A DNA stretch of 64,000 nt from Branchiostoma floridae (Eukaryota > Chordata > Leptocardii > Amphioxiformes > Branchiostomatidae), in NCBI RefSeq assembly GCF_000003815.2, contig NC_049993.1, forward strand, positions 13,199,851-13,263,850, read 5' to 3'. The notes beneath the pieces were generated by a model. That model made no database searches and was not told the origin of the DNA. It was given only the letters and a program-made list of their open reading frames with translations. Position numbers and translations under genes: made by a program. Below are positions 32,301 through 47,300 of this stretch, piece by piece. Numbering within the stretch: the first letter of the stretch is position 1; the number at the start of each line of letters is the position of its first letter.

Positions 32301-35300
32301 GCCCTCCCTACTCCCTTTGTGAGCGAGGGTTTTCCCAAGTAATACAATTCTCGCTAACAGTGCTGTAAGAGCACCTGTGGCACAAAGTACACTTAGACGT
32401 GAAGGAAACTTAGACGTGAAGGAAAATTGATCAGTTCAAGTACAATTGTACACAAAGTAAAAGATCCAAGAACCTTGTATACACACTGTACAGAACTACA
32501 CTCGCTACAATTTGTTGAACTTTTAGTTAGCATAAAGAATCAAGTATCTAAATATGTTCATTTTGTAGATCTAGACTTGATTTTTGTTCTTACCACTTAT
32601 TCAATTTAATTTGCAGACCCAAGTTAGAGTCAATTCCAAGTCACCAAGATGGTTTTGAACTAATATTTGTAATAAGTTTGAACTACTTTGAGTAAAAGAA
32701 CATTTCAGTCACTTAAGTTCGAAATTGTTCAAACATTTCAAAATGAAAGTTTAAACATGTTTGAACCTTTTTACATTTCTTGGAACATTTGGGAAAGTAA
32801 TGATATAATTATCTCTTTATTTAGAACAATTTTCAAACGTCTATGTGTTTTTGTTATTGTTCCAACATGTTACAACATTTTGTGTCATTTTTTCCCTCCA
32901 TAAAAACTTTTATTGACCCCATAAACAAAGCTGCTAAGCTTCGTCCTTTGTTTGGCTCTTGTATTTTTAGATTTTCTGGTGAGTCTTTTGTGTGAAGGTG
33001 GCAGACAGACATAATTTCCTGCACTTGGTAGGGATGTGTGAATTGCCCTCTTCCCAGCCCACTGACCCAGATTCATCATATTGTTTCCATGTTCGAACAT
33101 GTGGTCACAAATGATGCATCTATGTTGGAACAGTTTAGAAACTAACAGAAATAATGTATTTGATGTTAGAAATGTTTCTAACATGTTTGAATACTGTAGA
33201 AATATTTAGAATGTCACATAAATGTTATGAATAGTTCTAAACAGTTACTTATCACAGTTAGATTGTTGCAAAGATTTCCAAAATGTTAGAACAAAAGGCA
33301 AGAAACACCCTCTCGGTAATATGGAATCGACTCTACTCAAGGAAATGTCATTTGTAAATGTATACATGCAATACTAATTTTATGACATTTTTCATGACTC
33401 TCCTCTCATTTCGCAAATACAGCAAATTTCATGTGTTACTGAATGAAATGTTTTAGCTGTAATAGGACGGTTCAAGCATTGCCTGATCTTATTCCCATCA
33501 ATTGAAAGGAGTGAGACTTCTTGTCTTTTTTGGGGGAAAGGGAGGGACTTGTCCAAATGAGTTGTCTGATCCGTACAATCAAGTTTGCCTGGCCTTGAGT
33601 ACATTGTACGGTGATTTTATAACAGCATGTTCTTCTCTTGACCTTACACCTGATAATCAGGGGGCACTCATCCTCCCTGCTGGTAATGAATTTCTCGTCT
33701 GGCCTTAATTAACCTTAAAACGTTTGCAGCGTAGCTGAATATCATGATCTGTGTTTGGAGTAAGCCTTCTACGCGGACTAATGCGAAATAATGGAACTCT
33801 TGCACTCAGAAGCGCCAGACCATTAGTGATACAATACCCTAACACAGACACATTATACACGCATCAGCAAAAGTCAAGGTTTTATAACAGAACTGTATCT
33901 TTTAACTCATTCATACTTCAAGTACACAAAAAGGTAACGTCAACTCTAGTAACTCCGCTGTGTACCGATTGCCGCACTGAAAAAAAAATTGAATCTAAAG
34001 ACTTAGTGATCTATGAGTGTAGCATCAGTGCTATTTAGTATACAGGTGTTCCAAGACATTCTGAGAACATGTGGATACCCGTCATCAGATGATGAACAAA
34101 TGAATGGCAAATGCAAGCACACCGAAAAAGCATTACATTACAACGAGAAAGTCACTAAAAAAGAGACAGTGAAAAATAAGGCAAGGCGTTTACTTATCTC
34201 TCTCTCTCTCTCATAAAATCTGCTTGGAAAGCAGTAAACTTGAATTGTGCATTGAAGCACTCTGTGTACCAGGAAGCTTGAGCCACCCATGGGTTATCCC
34301 CCGGGCCAACGATTTGGAACAACAAAGTTGGGAAACTCGAGAGGGCCGCGGTAAGCCGGCACAATTCGCTTGGCTGGCCATGGGGAATAATCCGACACAC
34401 TGATGAACTTCCCTCCCCAGTTCCCGTCGTAGCCCCGGGCAGTGCTGCGCGAAAGTGGATTATTTGCGTATTGGTGTTTCTCATTTCCGACCACACTTGT
34501 CTTAAAACCAATACCTAATCCCAATCTGCATACATTTCCTGTTAGGGACCTGACGTTATTTACTGGGGGGGGGGAGGGCTGGTGCAAAATAGGTCTGGTA
34601 AAAAATTTTTCAATGGTCCCCCCCCCGCCCCCAAAAAATTTTCAATGGCCCCCCCCTCGCCCCCAAAATTTTTTCAATGGCCCCCCCCCCTCCAATTTTT
34701 CCTTGCCTTTTCCATTACACACAGTCTGTCATTAAATAATATAGCAATAAAAATAGCGGTAGCGTTGTTTGAACGTGACGACGATCGGTCTGGGGTGTCA
34801 AGACCCGCGCGTCAACAAATTACGCACGTTGGAGTCCTGCTGGGGCATATGCTATCTCCCAAAGTTTTACAACAGCCGAGTTTTCATTTTGATGACATAT
34901 ATACAAACATGTAGCACTTGATGTTGTTACACTCACGCTGCAACGGTTATAAGACTTACCTTGTCTGATATCACTTCTCCGATCTACGTGAAAAAAAGTC
35001 TCTGGTAACGTTTAATACGCAAGATCACGAAACTGAGCGTTTCCACCAGACCGACGGCTAGCTGTTAAAGGCCGTCCAGGGATCGGAGGGCCGAAGGCCC
35101 GACCGGTCTCGGGGTTATGGGCATGCTACCCGGGAAATTTTGATATTTTCGACCCTCTAAAACGAAATTTCCCGCATTCTGCGAGGCAAAAAATTTTTGA
35201 TTTTATGCGTCCACATCAACGAAGAGAAAAGCGGGCGGGGAGGGGCGGTAATCCAACTTGGGCAATCTTTTCCACTACACATGTACTAAATTTACACAAA

Positions 35301-38300
35301 AGAAAACAACTTAATGTTGTAGATGGAAGAGACTTGGGTATATTTTAGCGATATCGTTTCGAAAACCGCTTCAAGACTGCTTCAATCTTTCCAAAACGGG
35401 AGTTATTTCGGCGAATTGCAACCTACAAACTTGCCAAAAATTTCGCGCCACATGATGATTACGTCATATGCAGCACAGAGCCCGCTGTCACGAAAGTAAA
35501 CATCGTAATGTTTTATCCCGTTGCCGTCCTCGAACCATTCCGTATACAAAGAACAGATGCACGCAGGATTGATATTTATACCAATTTTAGTTTCTATAGT
35601 TTTCTTAAACTTCGTGCGAACATGGAATCACACGACAGAGGCGGCTGCAGAAAATTTCTCAGTATGGGGAGGGCGAACTATATCAACGTATATCCTTGGG
35701 AGTCCGGGGGCATGCTCCCCTGGGAAAATTTGGAAATCTTGACTATCTGAAACGGTCTTTACTAAATTTTGATGGGCAAAATTTGCTGGCAGACTAAGCT
35801 TTAAGTTTAATAGCTTTTCTATTAGAACTTCACATGGTTTTGAGGGCGACGACGCCCCCAATGTATTTCCACGATTTCGAGCGCCGGGCATGGCACGAGC
35901 CGTCGCAAGGTAGGTCTGGGGAAAAGTCATTCAAAAAAAATCAAATGATGAAGTTTGGACCCTCTGAGACACGATTTTCTGCATTTTGAGGGATAAACTT
36001 CACTGGTAGACTATGCTATTAGAAAATGTAATGACAATTTTCTGTCAGAGGAAGAGATTTTTGATGGCGACGAGTGCCGAAGTGTTGTGTGCGCCAGAGG
36101 CGCAAGCCGTCGCAAGGGACGTCCAGAGAAAAATTGAAATCTTGACCATCTGAAACTTCATTTCCTGCATTTCAGGGGCACATTTTGCTTGTATTTATCA
36201 AGGCCCCTCAGGCAATTTTTTTTCAATGGCCCCCCCCTCGGCTCAAAAAATTTTTCAATGGCCCCCCCCTCGGCTCAAAAAATTTTTCATTGGCCCCCCC
36301 CACCTATGCACCAGCCCTCCCCCCCCGGTAAATATCGTCAGGTCCCTTAGTGGGATCGGCTTGGGCGTTAACCGTTTCTCTTTCAGATCAGATATAGCTG
36401 CCCTGGTCGAGTGTTCGATAACGGAGAGATTATTCCGCAGAATAAAACGTTGCGCTTCTGCATTTTGACAACTGCATTAAACAAGTTGTGTACTTTCTCT
36501 ACCCTCATAAAATTAAGGTTTGAAAATCCCGGTGTGTGAGTGTCCTTTTTGGTCGCCAAACAAGCTGCGACACAGTTTTACGGCTGCTGTAAAATTTGTT
36601 ATTTCGCGGGGAGCCATTTGGCATTGTCTGATGTATGGTACTCACAGTACATTAGGTACACCAGTGACGTGGGAAATAATGCAGTTGCCCCGCAGGTAAG
36701 TACTACAATTTATCCCATTTTAACCTACACTGTACAGAAGGCCTACCCCCGGCCACGACATCCTGGCTCCAATACGCGGGAAAGACCCGACCACGATTGC
36801 TCGCGGTGCCTCCTTGACAGCAATCCCAATAACGATGGATGATGTACTTGGGTCCTTAGTCTCTCCCATGACTGTCCTTATTGAATTCTTCGCCCCAAAT
36901 CTACCTCAAGACTTCAATTGCTTCCCCCTTCCCAAAAATTGGATTTTGACAACTAGTTCTCTATCTTCATTCGGCTACTGTTGTGGGGATTGGATTTTGA
37001 CACCAAATTTGGCCATATTGGCAAATTTCCTCACCAAATTTGACAGTATTGGCAACGGGGTCAACCTCTGATATCCCTGGGGTTAATATACTTTGATTTT
37101 ATCAGAAAAGTGGCTGAGGAATATTCAATTTTGATCAGGGCTATATGTTACCGAGGTACTCTGTCATCAGATTTCACAGCTGTCACCGTCAAAGACGCCC
37201 CCCTGCATCTCCAACGCAGTGCAGTAATTAAGTTTTTATTGCAGACTTGAACACCCCTGTTACTCCGTGTGTCAAACAAGACAAAAAGATCCTGCCAGGT
37301 GATCAAATATGATAGGACAGCACGTACTCACACGATTTGTCTTGGGAGCACCCGCGCGTGCGGGACCATTAATTCTCGGCAACAAGCAAGTTCTGAAACA
37401 AGTCACCACTCCATAAAATGAAACCGAAACTGTAAAATAAGTTTGTATGCCAAGGAACTTTCTTTAATGAAACTGAGTGTGACGTAGCCTTGTTGTTTAC
37501 ATTGCTTACTCTGAATGTAAACTTTTATGTAGCCTATTGAACCGTGAGGGGAGTGATGTTTGTGGCCAATGTTACCGCCATAAAAGAACAGAAAGATAAA
37601 TGTACCGAGTGGAAAAATTGCTGAATCCAACCATTTCTGCCGGGCTACCATTCCGGTCAGTACATTCTGAATTGATGGGCGGCGCGGCGACCATTTGCGG
37701 TCCACAGGCCACCAGCCCACATATTACTCCAGCGGCGTTATGACAGTGTCTCGGACATGTAATAGGTTTGTTTAATATTGAGGCTACACCGTGTCATATT
37801 TTACGTACTTCCTTTACTGCCGCGTGGACGATTGCACTGCCTAACCACGATACCGGACGTGCCCTTTACTGCCCAGGGCAGGAGCCGCGATTCTTATTAC
37901 ATTCCGGCAGAAAGGCTGGTTGGCAATGCTTACAAATAGATTTGCCCGACTCTCCCAGACATTCGTCTCCTTCGTCGTAAACATCTATCAATACGAGGTG
38001 CACACTTTGGTATGGGTATTGTAGTGCTTAAGGCAACATAATGATGCGAGTTGGGCCGAAATTGGAAGTTCCACTTTATATAGCCAAAGGATGATTTGGT
38101 TACTGGAACTAGTTTGGTTGGAAACATCCTTGACTGTGCTACTTATTTGTACTCACAATCGAGTCATGGTCTGAATTTCAAGCAAATGACGATTTCAGCC
38201 AAGCTTTGATTGACGTTGCAAGAAAAATTGCTGTTTTTTTGCCAGAGTAGCATTTTTGGTGATTTGTACAACGCAAGTGCGGGCTATGACGTACCATTTT

Positions 38301-41300
38301 CAATCGGGAAGCTTGTCCAATATAGATATTTGGGAAGGGCATGGCTGGGAACATCATTTGTCAGATGGAGTCGACAATGGGGTCTGACTAGGTCTAAGTT
38401 GGGAGCACCCTTACTGCTTCATCTACCAAGAAGCAATAAAGGAGATGGACCAAGGCTACTTCCGAGGGGCAGGGCAGGAGGAACAGTCATCCGTCTTGAG
38501 CCATAAGGCCCGAGATGTACTTGAGGACTCGGTTTTTGCGACATAGACGGAGACAGAGAGTTCAGGACGTTGGCTTTTTGTCAAGGAGGGTCCCGGTCCT
38601 GGAGATCACCTTACCACTTTATGAAATGAACAGGAGTGATAGCGGGGTCTTCCCAAACTCTTGGCTAACAGATTGGTCTGGTAGAAGTGACAAACGCTTG
38701 CAGTCCATTGGCACTCGTGTGCATCTACCAATTAATACACACCTTGAACATCTTAAAGATTGTTTTGAATTAAGGCAGACCCTGGCAATGAAAAACAAGC
38801 TTCAACCCTAAAATCGATTACAGTATATGATAAGTTTTCGTATTTGACTTTCATTGAGAGTGTGAAATCTTTGTATTAAAGACATCGCCACAGAGTAGTT
38901 CCATCTAGTTGATTCATTCTTGCCAATGGACTCAATGCAACGTTTCCATTATGATACATATATTCTTAGCGGGCAAAATGGATGGTGTGGAGCATTTATC
39001 CTTGTGAGTAACGACAACCAGGTGGCATTGTGCTGAGTGATAGATACAACCTGACAGCTCGAATGTGCTATTTCAGCAGAGGTCGTACGGCCCGCTCGCA
39101 GGCCTGTCAGGGCGCAAACACGACACGAATCCCTCACGCCAACGCTGCATCGCTCAACCTAGTCATCCCCCTCCTGTAGGATATTACTCTACTGTCCTAT
39201 CATATTAATCATCACTAACTCAATATCTAATTGTCTCATACTTGGGTACCTCATTTATCAATGCATTAACTCTTTGCATCAAAACATGCCAGCAATGGGG
39301 GTAAATATTTGGCTTTGTTGTCTCACACTCACAGACAAATAAACGCAACGCAATAACAAAAGACTACACGATTTATCAAGTGAGTGGAGAATTGTATCAA
39401 TGTTATGATGGGATTTGGTCCTTTACCATTCTCTTTTCCGGCACAAATAAAATAAAAACAATATCTCGGTAATCTAATTATAATGTTCATCTACGTTGAC
39501 ACTTATCTAATAATGTCGAAAAGCGGCGTCTATGCACAAATAGTCTTTCTAAATTGTGTAGCACTTGCAATTGATTATGTAAAAGCTTTGGAACCAAATA
39601 TCAAAATTTGTCTTTTATTTGTGGATTAATAAAAACGATGATAACGATATCTTTATGGCCGCTAATAAAACACATAGAATATGGGTGGTATCATCACTTT
39701 TGAGTTTTCAAAGTGAAAATAGACACTAAAAGGCTGGGAGTATTTTACATTAAAGCTATCCCCATATGCAAAGTAGGACGCATGTAAAAGGTTGCCCTTG
39801 ATTCCAGGTCGTTGATGCTGTCACCATGAAACTATCTTCTAATTACCAAGTTACAAATTGACTCTAACACAGTTACATCCGCGACACACATCCTCCCCTA
39901 ATATTACATCCTCCGCAATCCAAATGACTGCCAGAGTCCATACAGCTCAAAACAGTCAATAAACCGCCATGTGCCACCGGGGAATTACCTTGTTATATGA
40001 CATGAATATGACAGATACTTCCCCAGTGCAATTCAACACTTTATGTGCATTTATATGGGAGCCGTTCACTCGCCGTTGCTTACTCCGTGGTCTGGTGCTT
40101 TTTAGAGTTTCTCTTTATTTTATGGACAAAATGAATTTTAGATTACATGTACCCACAAAGTTTGGCTGAGATTACAACTGAATAATGTACATGATACAGT
40201 AGTAAACATTGCTTCCATCAGGAGTGGATTTGGTCTACTCTTACCAAGACATACAAATGTATGTCTACCACAAGATTGCCCAGAAAACTTTGAAGTTTGA
40301 GTTACTTGTTTGCGACTTATCTTTCTTGTCTCTATGGAATATAGTCTTCTGCTCTTTTCTTCTAATCCATTGGGGGCACAGGAAAGTACAATGAACATGT
40401 ATGGATACATAATTCTCAGTCTCAGTATCAACTATTCTTACTGTGAACTCTACCTGGTATAACAAACTACATTTAATTGTTGCGAATGGTTGGGGCATGA
40501 GGATCACTTAATCTAAGTTTATGAGTTATGATTCATAATGTTATACATGTTCAAAAGTCTATCTATGGTTTGTGATTTTCACAGAGGCCTCACGCTGTAT
40601 TTAGGATTGCCCCGAGGAGAGTTTGACATGATATTTCTCCAAATTTCAATTTCATTTGGAAAGTAAACAGGTTCCTCACAAACATCATTACAAATTCATT
40701 AGTAAGCAAGTGACAAGTTGCACATCACTTATATTCCGGTTTTCAATTCATCAACTTCAACAATATGCAGATTTGAGCACAACCATCTGATAACAATATC
40801 GTCAACTGTCCCCCCAGAAGGAATCAGAAAACAGGACCCTCTTGAGAATATCTTGAACACCTGGATACCTAAAGTGTTCCTATGTGATTCTCCTGGATTA
40901 CTGATGCTTTATTAGTGCTTTATCCTTAAATTCACGGTATTTTCAAATATGGCCATCCTAGGTTATCTGGCAGAATTATAAACGTTGTATACTGCATCAG
41001 TTTCTGAAATTTTTTCTCTCGCTATAATTCCGTTCCTTGTCTATCTTGGTTGGTATCGATGTTGTCTCGGTTTAGGGTTGACCTTGTTCTTCCCAGTGAA
41101 AGCCTGTCCGGACCAGTAGGTGATATAGTATGGGCTGCGTCTTATTACATCCCCCCCAATTCCACAGTCCTTATTTCCAGCCGGCCACCAGTTAATAAAG
41201 CCCAGTCATCTGGGAATCGTTGCCTCCGTTATTGCTTGCCGGACATGATGACAGTTCATATAACCCGTGATGGATCTCCCAACGCGGGGTTATGTGGCCG

Positions 41301-44300
41301 GATATTGTCCGCGTCCCGTCGTTATTGTCCCCTCCGCAGCTTGCGAAGGTGGGGCGCGCTTTATTTCATGTCCGTCTGAGCGCCCACCTGGGAGAGACTT
41401 CTTTTTTATGTTGTCTAGTCAAAAAAGTTTATGTCCTGTCATACCGAGAGGGGGCAATGGGGCGATTTGGAGAACGCAACTTTGTGGTGTCGTCTCTTTA
41501 TTGTAACGGCGGGGAGGGCCGCTTCTATCATGTCCATCTATGAGTGGTCGGTGTCATAAAGTCCTTTTATGCCCTACAAAATCAATGATGACTACTGAGA
41601 AAGTACAATCAAATGGCCGAGGGCCCGGCTCATTGGCATACTTTTTACATGGAAACATGTAGTTAGTAATTCCGGTGGAAGTTCGACTACATAAATCTTA
41701 ATAGCATGTTTGAAGTTTAGTCCAAATTTTTTTCCCAACGTTGCCATTCTTGAAATTTACAATTTCCAGGACAAGTTTCCTGAATTAAAGAAATTCATTT
41801 CAGATGTTGAAAACCCATGAATCTATATTTCTTTAAAATTTTGCCCCAATCTTCCTTATGTAGATATCAAAATCCACATATGTCCTAAAACAAGATTGGG
41901 TCTTTCCGAAAGTGATGACTATGACACAAAACCAAAATGAAAATAATTCATTTATAAATTCTTCAGCCACTAGTGCTTCGAATAACATCGTAATATGTTA
42001 AAATAGTGTTTGTTAGCTTTTCATTTAACTGTTGTAATTCACGGTTACATGGCTGTTTTGAATGTTGGAAAAATCAATTGCATATACATTTGTACATTGT
42101 ATAACACTGAAAGACCACAATAAAGGCTTCATACCTTTGAAGTATAGAATCTGTACTAACAACTATCCAGTAAAAAAGTAACAAATGCAAAGTTATCGAT
42201 TTTGTAACCCTTTCAACAACTCAAAAATATAACCTTAGCAAACATCATTTCAGTCATGAGACAACAAAACTATATGATATAAAGTAACCAACTGTACAAA
42301 CCCTGGAATATTTGATCGCAAAAAACATATTTCTAATTTTCTTGCTAGATCAAAATTTAGCAATAACTAACTCCTGAAAGTAAAACCTGAGCAATTGTCA
42401 GAATAAATAAGCATCAAAAGCTTCAACTAAACTGCTTCATCCTTCAGTAGACAAAGCAATGATTGCCTAATAATTGCTCCCCTTCTATTCCTCCATGCTC
42501 TCATCTGTCCATGTAAACTGGGGACTCTTTAGGCTCCTAACCTCATGCAGGACTGGAACTAATTATGCAATTATGGTAAGACACAGTGCTACTGTGTGTC
42601 ACATTAGCTGCAACCTGTCCCTCCCTAGAGGGGGGGTAGCACATCTGTCATGTAAATGACAACTTTAATCCCCTACCACCAGCATAATTTCACCACTATC
42701 CTTCACTTGCACCTGCACCATTTCTGAGTCTCTTGAAAATTTCCGCCGCGTTTCTTCTTTTAGATTTTTAGATTTTAACTGTTAGTCTTCGTTGTTTTTT
42801 TAGATTTTACCGTGGATATCGGCAGGGGTACCTGCCGGCATGCCGTGCTCAATTTAACATGAGTCATGCTTAGATCAAACTCAATTACACGTCTATTGAA
42901 CTCCTGCTAATGACGCTACGCCTAATGTACCAAGTTTGGGGGCTGCTTTGTTACGTGCGCCAGGCCATTATCAGACTCTTCTCTTGCTGGATTACATCTA
43001 TCTACGGCTAACTGGTGCATGTCCGTTATCTATGTTAACGCTAGTCAGGAATATCAGATATACGGGTAATCATTGCCTGGTTTAAGTAGTGTCCGGGACA
43101 GGTATCAGGGCTTGAAATTCACTTTTGGGAATAAGTAGTATGTGGTATGGTCCTGTAACCATGCAAACCTTTCTACCTCTCTTCAGTGTTTGAATTGGAA
43201 AATTCTATTGTTAACTTCAAAATATTAAACAGTCAAGACTGAGTAATAAAAAAAAAAGGTTTTTGTGATTTTTTTCTTGCACTTAAAATGTAAAGAGGAG
43301 ACGAGATATATGCTGTATACTGTTTGCTCAAAACAAAACGGGCAAAAAATGGCTGGATGAGTGGGACAGATATAAATAAGTTTTAAGCTAGAAACTGCCC
43401 TGACCAACTCAACAACAGAGTAGTAGCACCACCAATTAAACCATTTAGACGAGTACACATACATTGTATGTTAAACTTAAAGGTAGGTTTTGTAAGGTTT
43501 TTCAGAGTAAAGTATACATCAATCTTTATGTTGATTACTTTCAATTGTAGAGCATGCATTTTGTAAGGCTGCATGTATCTTGCAACCGTTCATTCATCCA
43601 GTATTTCTAGCCCTGCATAAACTGTGTACTTGATTGCCAGTTGGCCAGTTAGTGGTGATTTAGCGTGGAGCGTTGAGTCGGACCTGTGCCGGTCTATTAG
43701 ACACACTTGACTGTCGGAGACAACGCTGGGGATAATCAGTAATCAAGGAGGACCCTCGTGTCGCCAGTCTCGCTGCATGTTGCTGACAAATTGTTCTGCT
43801 CAGTACCGATATTAGTGCCATGCATCATATAGACATTACATGATTGTATTAGCTGAGCACCAATGAGAACGTTCCATTAGGAAACATGATCTGAAGAGTT
43901 TGTATGCCACACTTTTCATTCCCCAAAGATATCAATATCTGAAAGGGTGCCAGTTTAAAGGCACAGAAGTAAAACACAACTCTTAAATCCTTTTTGAAAT
44001 CATCCGATAGGAAAATGTATTACCAGTGCTATATGTTAGAATTAGCCCTTATGCTAGTTGAACACTTTCATCCCTGAATGATGTTAGTGTAAAAGAAAGG
44101 ATGCCAACCTAAGAGTGAATGCTTATCAAAAAATGTAACAATCTTCCAAAGATAAACTTATGATTTTAGAAATAATTTTCCAATGGAAAAATGTTTCTAC
44201 AAAATAAGAATTAGTCTTGTTCTATGCTAGTTTGACACTTTCATCCCCAAAAGGTATATTAGAGGGTGCCAATGCAGGGGCAAATGCATTTTTTTACTAT

Positions 44301-47300
44301 TCCAAAAAGGTTAGTTTAAACTTTCAATTGGTAGCATTTGCTTCAACTGAATTTCAGATAAAAATTGTGGATTTTGGTGGTACATGTATAAAAGAGTTTG
44401 CTTTTTTGTCTGTTACAAAAACGTTAAATTTAGTTGTTATAATAAGATGCATTATTTGGCTGCAGACCAGTTGTTTCATGTCCTTCCTATTTATTGATCA
44501 CGACTTTCATTATTCTTCTCAGCGCCATTCTATCAAAAAAGAATCATCATAGGTCACCGGAAAAAAATTGACATCATTGTTACACCCTGTTGAGTCTCAT
44601 CGAAAATTCTACCTCACTCGCAAAGTGACAGCCCAACTCGTCAATATTCATACACGGCGACTTGGCCAGGGGACTTTTTCCGAGAGGTCTTTGACTCAGG
44701 GTCCTTGCTGATTGACTGAGGAGGATCCACGTTAATGTCACACCCATCACAGCCAATTACTTGTCTACTGCGTCCTCTTGTGTGACAGCGCGGCTTCCAT
44801 ACGCAATTAGCGCAAGACTCGCAGTCTGCGTGGCATAAGCTGTAACACCAACAAGGTGTACACGGACAGACGGCATCGCATCTAATTTCGCAAAGCATGG
44901 AGAGTGTTATGTGGGCTGACTTTGCATAAAGCCTGCCGTGAAATGTGTTAACGTCTTATATCGCTTGTAAATCTACATGTACATCTCTTGTAAAGCGTAA
45001 CACATGGTTTGGTTCGAGAACAGTTGTTAGAACTATGGAGTCTCGGGCTGTACCATTAAATACGGATCAGTCAACACCAATATCGAACATAAATACGGCC
45101 CAAGTATGATACAAGTCCTACATGTACTATACAGCATCCTATGACAATCGTCTACAATCATATTCGACAGTAACATTGGTCACTACAATGACAGACAACA
45201 CACACACACACACACACACAATTGTACACAAAGCCAGAAGTTTGATAGAGAAAATTACTGACCTCAAACACAGAGGCCAGCTTCCATGGCCTATGGTAGA
45301 ACAGAGAGGTAAACTGTGGACAGAAGCAGCATTTGCGAGTAAGCCGACAGTTACACCAAGATGCAAAAGTAAGACAGTTAAAGTTAGAGGGCCGTTAGTT
45401 TTCGGTGACAGACCACGTACAGTTTAGTTTGAATCATGAGTACTAGTAGGAATGGTAATTGCAGTACTGTTAGTGCAACATTTGTTAGTTAAATATGTGA
45501 GGAGAAAACTGGAGTATCATAACTGTATGACCATGTCAAAAACAGTTAGGAGTTTAACTTCATTGAATAGTAACTGGCAAATGTTTGGACCTTTCCAGAA
45601 AGTACTTGGAAACTGTCATCCGCATTGAGGGAAAAAATATTGAACTAAGATGCTGCTGAAAAATACTGAAGAGTGAACAACAATGTTTCAACTAGAATAT
45701 TCAGTATGTTCTTATGCATATGTCAAACATACAAAAAATACAAGAAGTCAATGCTGCAAAATAATAATATGTTTGTATGATATCAAATTCATAACTAAGT
45801 TAGAATCCGAGTTAGAAATTAAGGATTGATACTATTTGGAGGAAATGTTAAGATGGCTAAAAATTGGTGGCAAAATTGTATGAATAAAGGGATATTAATC
45901 AAGTCAATACAGCATTAGTGTTGATTTAAAAAAGTTTTAAAACTTGGTCAAGCATAAAAAAGACATCAGGATAAACATATCCTTTAAAATTTCCTAGAGG
46001 ATAATGTTGTAATTATAACTGTTTAAAATGTGCATTACTCCAAAGGGAAAGAAACTTTCAATCATGTACCTGACATTGTTTCTCCCTCAAACAAAAATGG
46101 TATTATGGACAAGTAAATTCCAAACAAGAAAATTCCAACTTTCTTATGACCCATTCCTTGAACTTTGTAAGGATCAAAAGTCAGCCCCACATGTCCCTTA
46201 AATGCCAAATTTCTTTTTCTACTCACCTTCCAACAGGTCGTCTAAGTAAAACAAGAAAAGACTTCTATCAATCCCATTCTTATTGTACTTAACTGCATAG
46301 TTACATATAAGCACCGTCCTTAAACTTTAAGTTTCAAACAGATTTGAAGCATTTGGAAAAAAGGAACTAGTCATGCCAAACAACAATCACAAGTCCTAGA
46401 GGGGGTATACATGAATGCCTCATGTCAATCATTACCTTCTACACAATCATCATCATTTCCTTGTCGTTCTTTTTTTAATGCTTTATGATTATTTAATACA
46501 AGTACATGTAAATCAGGGTTTCTTCCAACATAAAAGATTGATGAATCTTAAGAAATTTTAACGTGTATCTTGTACACTTAAGACTTTACCTTTTTTGATT
46601 GTGAAGCAGCATCTTTGTTCGTCTTCTTCCCATTCCTGAGGTAAACATAAAAAGCAATTAAGTGTAAGATGCTTGCTATTAGTGGCCCCTTCCCTTACAC
46701 TTCTCCAAAATCCCTCACAACTCTGTAACTATGGGCATCACATGCGGGTCAACACCCACTGTCTGACCCGAAGAACCTGGCGTGTAATTCGCGTTGTTCT
46801 GCGTACGTCACTGGCATAACGACCCGGGCGGAAGCCAGCACACGACGGTGCTTAAAGACCGACGAGTTACGAAAAAAGTTTCGCAATCTTTGAGTACCAT
46901 CTTTGACTAATGCCTGTATGTCACAGAATGTCAGAGGTATTGTGTGTGTAGGTAGTTAACTCCGAAAAAAGTGTTCAAAAAGGTATCGTATGAGAGGCAA
47001 GTGTGTCAGGTAGTTAACTCTGAAAAAAAGTGTTCAACTACGGAACTAGTGTGGCATAGATGACTACGGCAAAGGAGCGAAAACAAAGCAGCTTCAGTAT
47101 GATTTGAACATCTTCCTCTCGTCGGTGAATTATATCCGACAGGACTTTTATCCCAAAGCAACCATTTACAGGAGCAAGATGGTCCATAATATTCCATTTT
47201 GTAAGGGCACCTGTTACGATCACAGATTAAGCCCTTTCCGTTTATGGACATAACAACCTGTCACAACATACTGTGTACATCACAAAACGGCCTAGCGCTC

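Noticed and set aside
34582-34735. Pro-rich open frames
   Set aside because: Caused by poly-C subterminal repeats of the 34.5-kb transposon.
38210-38811. Two adjacent plus-strand frames of 98 codons each as a gene in an intron
   Set aside because: No domain, no splice sites linking them, and no codon pattern distinguishing them from chance.
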